Positions 7,905 to 8,876 of a stretch of DNA of 8,876 nt are shown here, piece by piece. The stretch lies in NCBI GenBank assembly GCA_965602635.1, contig CBFCZU010000178.1, forward strand, positions 1 to 8,876, written 5' to 3'. This DNA comes from CBFCZU01 sp965602635. Its GTDB lineage: Bacteria > Planctomycetota > Phycisphaerae > SM23-33. Numbering within the stretch: position 1 is the first letter of the stretch; each line of letters opens with the position of its first letter. The position numbers and the translations under genes are program-made. The notes below the pieces were generated by a model. The model was not told the origin of the DNA and made no database searches. It saw only the letters and a program-made list of their open reading frames with translations.

Positions 7905-7960
7905 TCCGCGCTGCGGCGGGGCACGTCCCCCGGCCTGTGAGCCGACCTGACCCCCGTCAG

Positions 7961-7985
7961 ACAAGGACCCGTAACGTCCCCTTGT
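7961..7985 (+). terminator. Imperfect hairpin after the M14 gene, possible terminator
   Basis: ACAAGG (7961-7966) pairs with CCTTGT (7980-7985), extended by AC/GT across a 2-nt bulge, with a loop around CCGTAAC. A short T-run follows (7985-7987). It lies 72 bp past the M14 stop and ahead of the toxin-antitoxin promoter, so a terminator role is reasonable, but the stem is imperfect and the T-run is only three bases. Confidence 0.35.
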
Positions 7986-8020
7986 TTCGCCATGTTCTCC
8001 AAAAAGGTTGGATATTGTGC

Positions 8021-8048
8021 TTGATTCCGCCGATCTGTGTGTTAAGAT
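8021..8048 (+). promoter_or_regulatory. Probable sigma70-type promoter of the toxin-antitoxin pair
   Basis: TTGATT (8021-8026) and TAAGAT (8043-8048) are separated by 16 bp. They lie in the most AT-rich stretch of the window, about 60 bp before the antitoxin start. The -35 box has 4-5 consensus bases and the -10 box 4. No other pair in the gap is better. Confidence 0.45.
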
Positions 8049-8090
8049 GTGATATGAGTTAACAGAGGTTAATAAACGAAGGGCCTTAAC
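8041..8090 (+). promoter_or_regulatory. GTTAA boxes, candidate antitoxin operator
   Basis: GTTAA occurs at 8041-8045, 8058-8062 and 8068-8072, and in inverted form (TTAAC) at 8086-8090. The first copy overlaps the proposed -10 box, and the second is part of the palindrome GTTAAC (8058-8063). Toxin-antitoxin operons are commonly repressed by their own antitoxin, and the adjacent antitoxin has an HTH domain, so these are natural candidates for its binding sites. The assignment is inferred from position and repetition alone. Confidence 0.35.
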
Positions 8091-8105
8091 GCCATAGGGA
8101 GGCCC

Positions 8106-8360
8106 ATGACAATGCCGCCGATGACAATACCGCAACTGGCTCGCGAGATGGGCGTAAGTCGCGTGACAGTCTATAATAAGGTGAAGAGCGGCCAGATTCC
8201 CGCCACCAGGGTGGGGCCCAATTACGTGATTTCTGCGCGTACCGCGAGGCGCGTTTTGCGGATGGAATTGACGGTGGCCGACAAGCGACGCATCAATGAT
8301 GCTGTCGGCAGGATAGTTGCCCAATACGGCGAGCTTCTAAAGTGGCTGGGCGCGGAGTAA
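8106..8360 (+). CDS. Excisionase-type HTH antitoxin of a Doc-family toxin-antitoxin pair
   Basis: This encodes 84 residues from ATG 8106. The ribosome site AGGGAGG (8096-8102) is only 3 nt from this ATG but 9 nt from the in-frame ATG at 8112, so the true start may be the third codon. Residues 7-43 are a winged helix-turn-helix of the excisionase/MerR type (HTH_17-like): helix IPQLAREMG, turn, recognition helix SRVTVYNKVKSG, then the wing IPATRVGPNYVIS. Residues 58-84 (ADKRRIND...VAQYGELLKWLG) form a predicted helix of the kind that covers a Doc toxin active site. The canonical Doc partner Phd has a different (YefM/Phd) N-terminal fold, so this is a variant pairing. The stop overlaps the toxin start by 19 bp, which implies translational coupling. 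It probably represses its own promoter. Base composition is less GC-rich than the genes to the left, suggesting acquisition by transfer. Confidence 0.82.
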   Translation: MTMPPMTIPQLAREMGVSRVTVYNKVKSGQIPATRVGPNYVISARTARRVLRMELTVADKRRINDAVGRIVAQYGELLKWLGAE

Positions 8361-8782
8361 GAGAACGCCTCTCGCTGGTCGAGGTCGAGCACGTAGCCTT
8401 TGCATTGGCTGAGAAGTTGCTGCGCCTTGGCGAACCGATTCCTGATTTCTCCACGCGCTTCCCCGGCATTTTGGAGAGTTGCCTGGGGACGCCATTCCAG
8501 ACGTTTGGCGGGCGCGCTTTGTACCCTTCGCTAGTTGCCAGGGCGAGCATTCTGTTCTACTTGATCGTTAAGAACCACCCGTTTCAGAATGGCAATAAGC
8601 GCATAGCCGTCACGACCCTGTTGTACTTTCTGTCCAAGCACGGCAAGTGGCTGAATGTGGATCTCCCGCAGTTCTTGAATGTGACGCGGTGGGTCGCGCA
8701 AAGCCGCTCAAAAGAGAAGGAATGTGTAATTCTAGCCATCGAGGCCTTCGTTTCTAAGCACATGGTTCGGCTCTCGGGCTAG
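8342..8782 (+). CDS. doc: Doc/Fic-family death-on-curing toxin
   Basis: This encodes 146 residues from GTG 8342, which overlaps the antitoxin end by 19 bp. No strong ribosome site is seen, so initiation is probably coupled to antitoxin translation. The Fic-fold core motif is H79-PFQNGNKR-87 in KNHPFQNGNKRIAVTTLLYFL. The NKR ending, and the absence of the second Arg of the Fic consensus (HxFx(D/E)GNGRxxR), place it with Doc, whose prototype from phage P1 phosphorylates EF-Tu and stops translation. It retains the Gly before Asn (GNKR), where P1 Doc has Ala, and has Asn (N83) at the usual acidic position. Kinase activity is therefore inferred and AMP-transfer is not excluded. An upstream RALYPSL...ILFYLI segment matches the helix before the Fic loop. 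Length is slightly above P1 Doc (126). The TAG stop is part of the CTAG end of a repeat copy. GC content (48-55% in sampled lines) is well below the left-hand genes. Confidence 0.88.
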   Translation: MAGRGVRERLSLVEVEHVAFALAEKLLRLGEPIPDFSTRFPGILESCLGTPFQTFGGRALYPSLVARASILFYLIVKNHPFQNGNKRIAVTTLLYFLSKHGKWLNVDLPQFLNVTRWVAQSRSKEKECVILAIEAFVSKHMVRLSG

Positions 8783-8876
8783 CCCGGATGTTGCACGATG
8801 GGCGTGCAACATCCGCCGCGGGGGCTTCGACGCGAGCGACTTACGTCGCTCTTGCTCAGGGCTAGCCTTGAGCGAG
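8779..8876 (+). repeat. CTAG-bounded multi-hairpin repeat, copy 2, cut by the window edge
   Basis: Module A is complete (8779-8865, 87 bp, the same length as in copy 1), with both CTAGCCC / GGGCTAG ends, the 13-bp hairpin and the GAGCGAC-TTAC-GTCGCTC hairpin. After the shared CTAG, 11 more bases match the start of module B before the window ends. Over 98 bp there are 4 differences from copy 1. One is in the hairpin loop (ACGGG versus ATGGG) and three are in the spacer between the hairpins; none disturbs a stem. It has the same orientation as copy 1, and its first CTAG contains the toxin stop codon. Confidence 0.9.

Noticed and set aside
5372..8876. CRISPR array or integron attC sites as an explanation for the repeats
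   Set aside because: There are only two full copies 3.4 kb apart, with no regular spacers, no cas genes, no visible GTTRRRY/RYYYAAC core pair and no integrase.

Overview
This is a GC-rich stretch (about 70% in the coding parts) that looks chromosomal. It most likely comes from a Planctomycetota bacterium of the Phycisphaerae type. That assignment rests on the gene families present (a GH123/DUF4091-like secreted protein, a PQQ-type beta-propeller with a very typical C-terminal segment, a secreted penicillin-acylase-family hydrolase, a Gfo/Idh/MocA oxidoreductase), not on any marker gene.

Left part, minus strand (1-5300). A large secreted GH123/DUF4091-like protein runs off the left edge. Upstream of it is a 144-residue gene that keeps only a signal sequence and the last blades of a PQQ-like beta-propeller, and so looks like an internally deleted remnant. 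Next is a full-length 797-residue penicillin-acylase-family Ntn hydrolase. These read as exported degradative functions. The long plus-strand open frames across this area are antisense shadows.

Middle, plus strand (5301-7888). A 395-bp divergent intergenic region holds a 195-bp structured repeat. It is built from two modules, each bounded by 7-bp inverted repeats ending in CTAG and each filled with near-perfect hairpins. It is followed by a two-gene unit with 42 bp between the genes: a compact Gfo/Idh/MocA oxidoreductase, then an M14 zinc carboxypeptidase-like protein with no signal peptide.

Right part, plus strand (7889-8876). After a hairpin and an AT-richer promoter region carrying four GTTAA boxes comes a toxin-antitoxin pair of visibly lower GC. 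It consists of an excisionase-type HTH antitoxin overlapping a Doc/Fic-family toxin. The toxin stop codon lies inside the terminal CTAG of a second copy of the repeat, which is cut by the right edge. A degenerate fragment of the same repeat begins at the stop codon of the M14 gene.

The most noteworthy item is the CTAG-bounded, multi-hairpin repeat family: two good copies in direct orientation flanking about 3.3 kb that includes the TA module, plus one relic. It resembles a non-autonomous mobile element (MITE or REP-like). No transposase is visible in the window.
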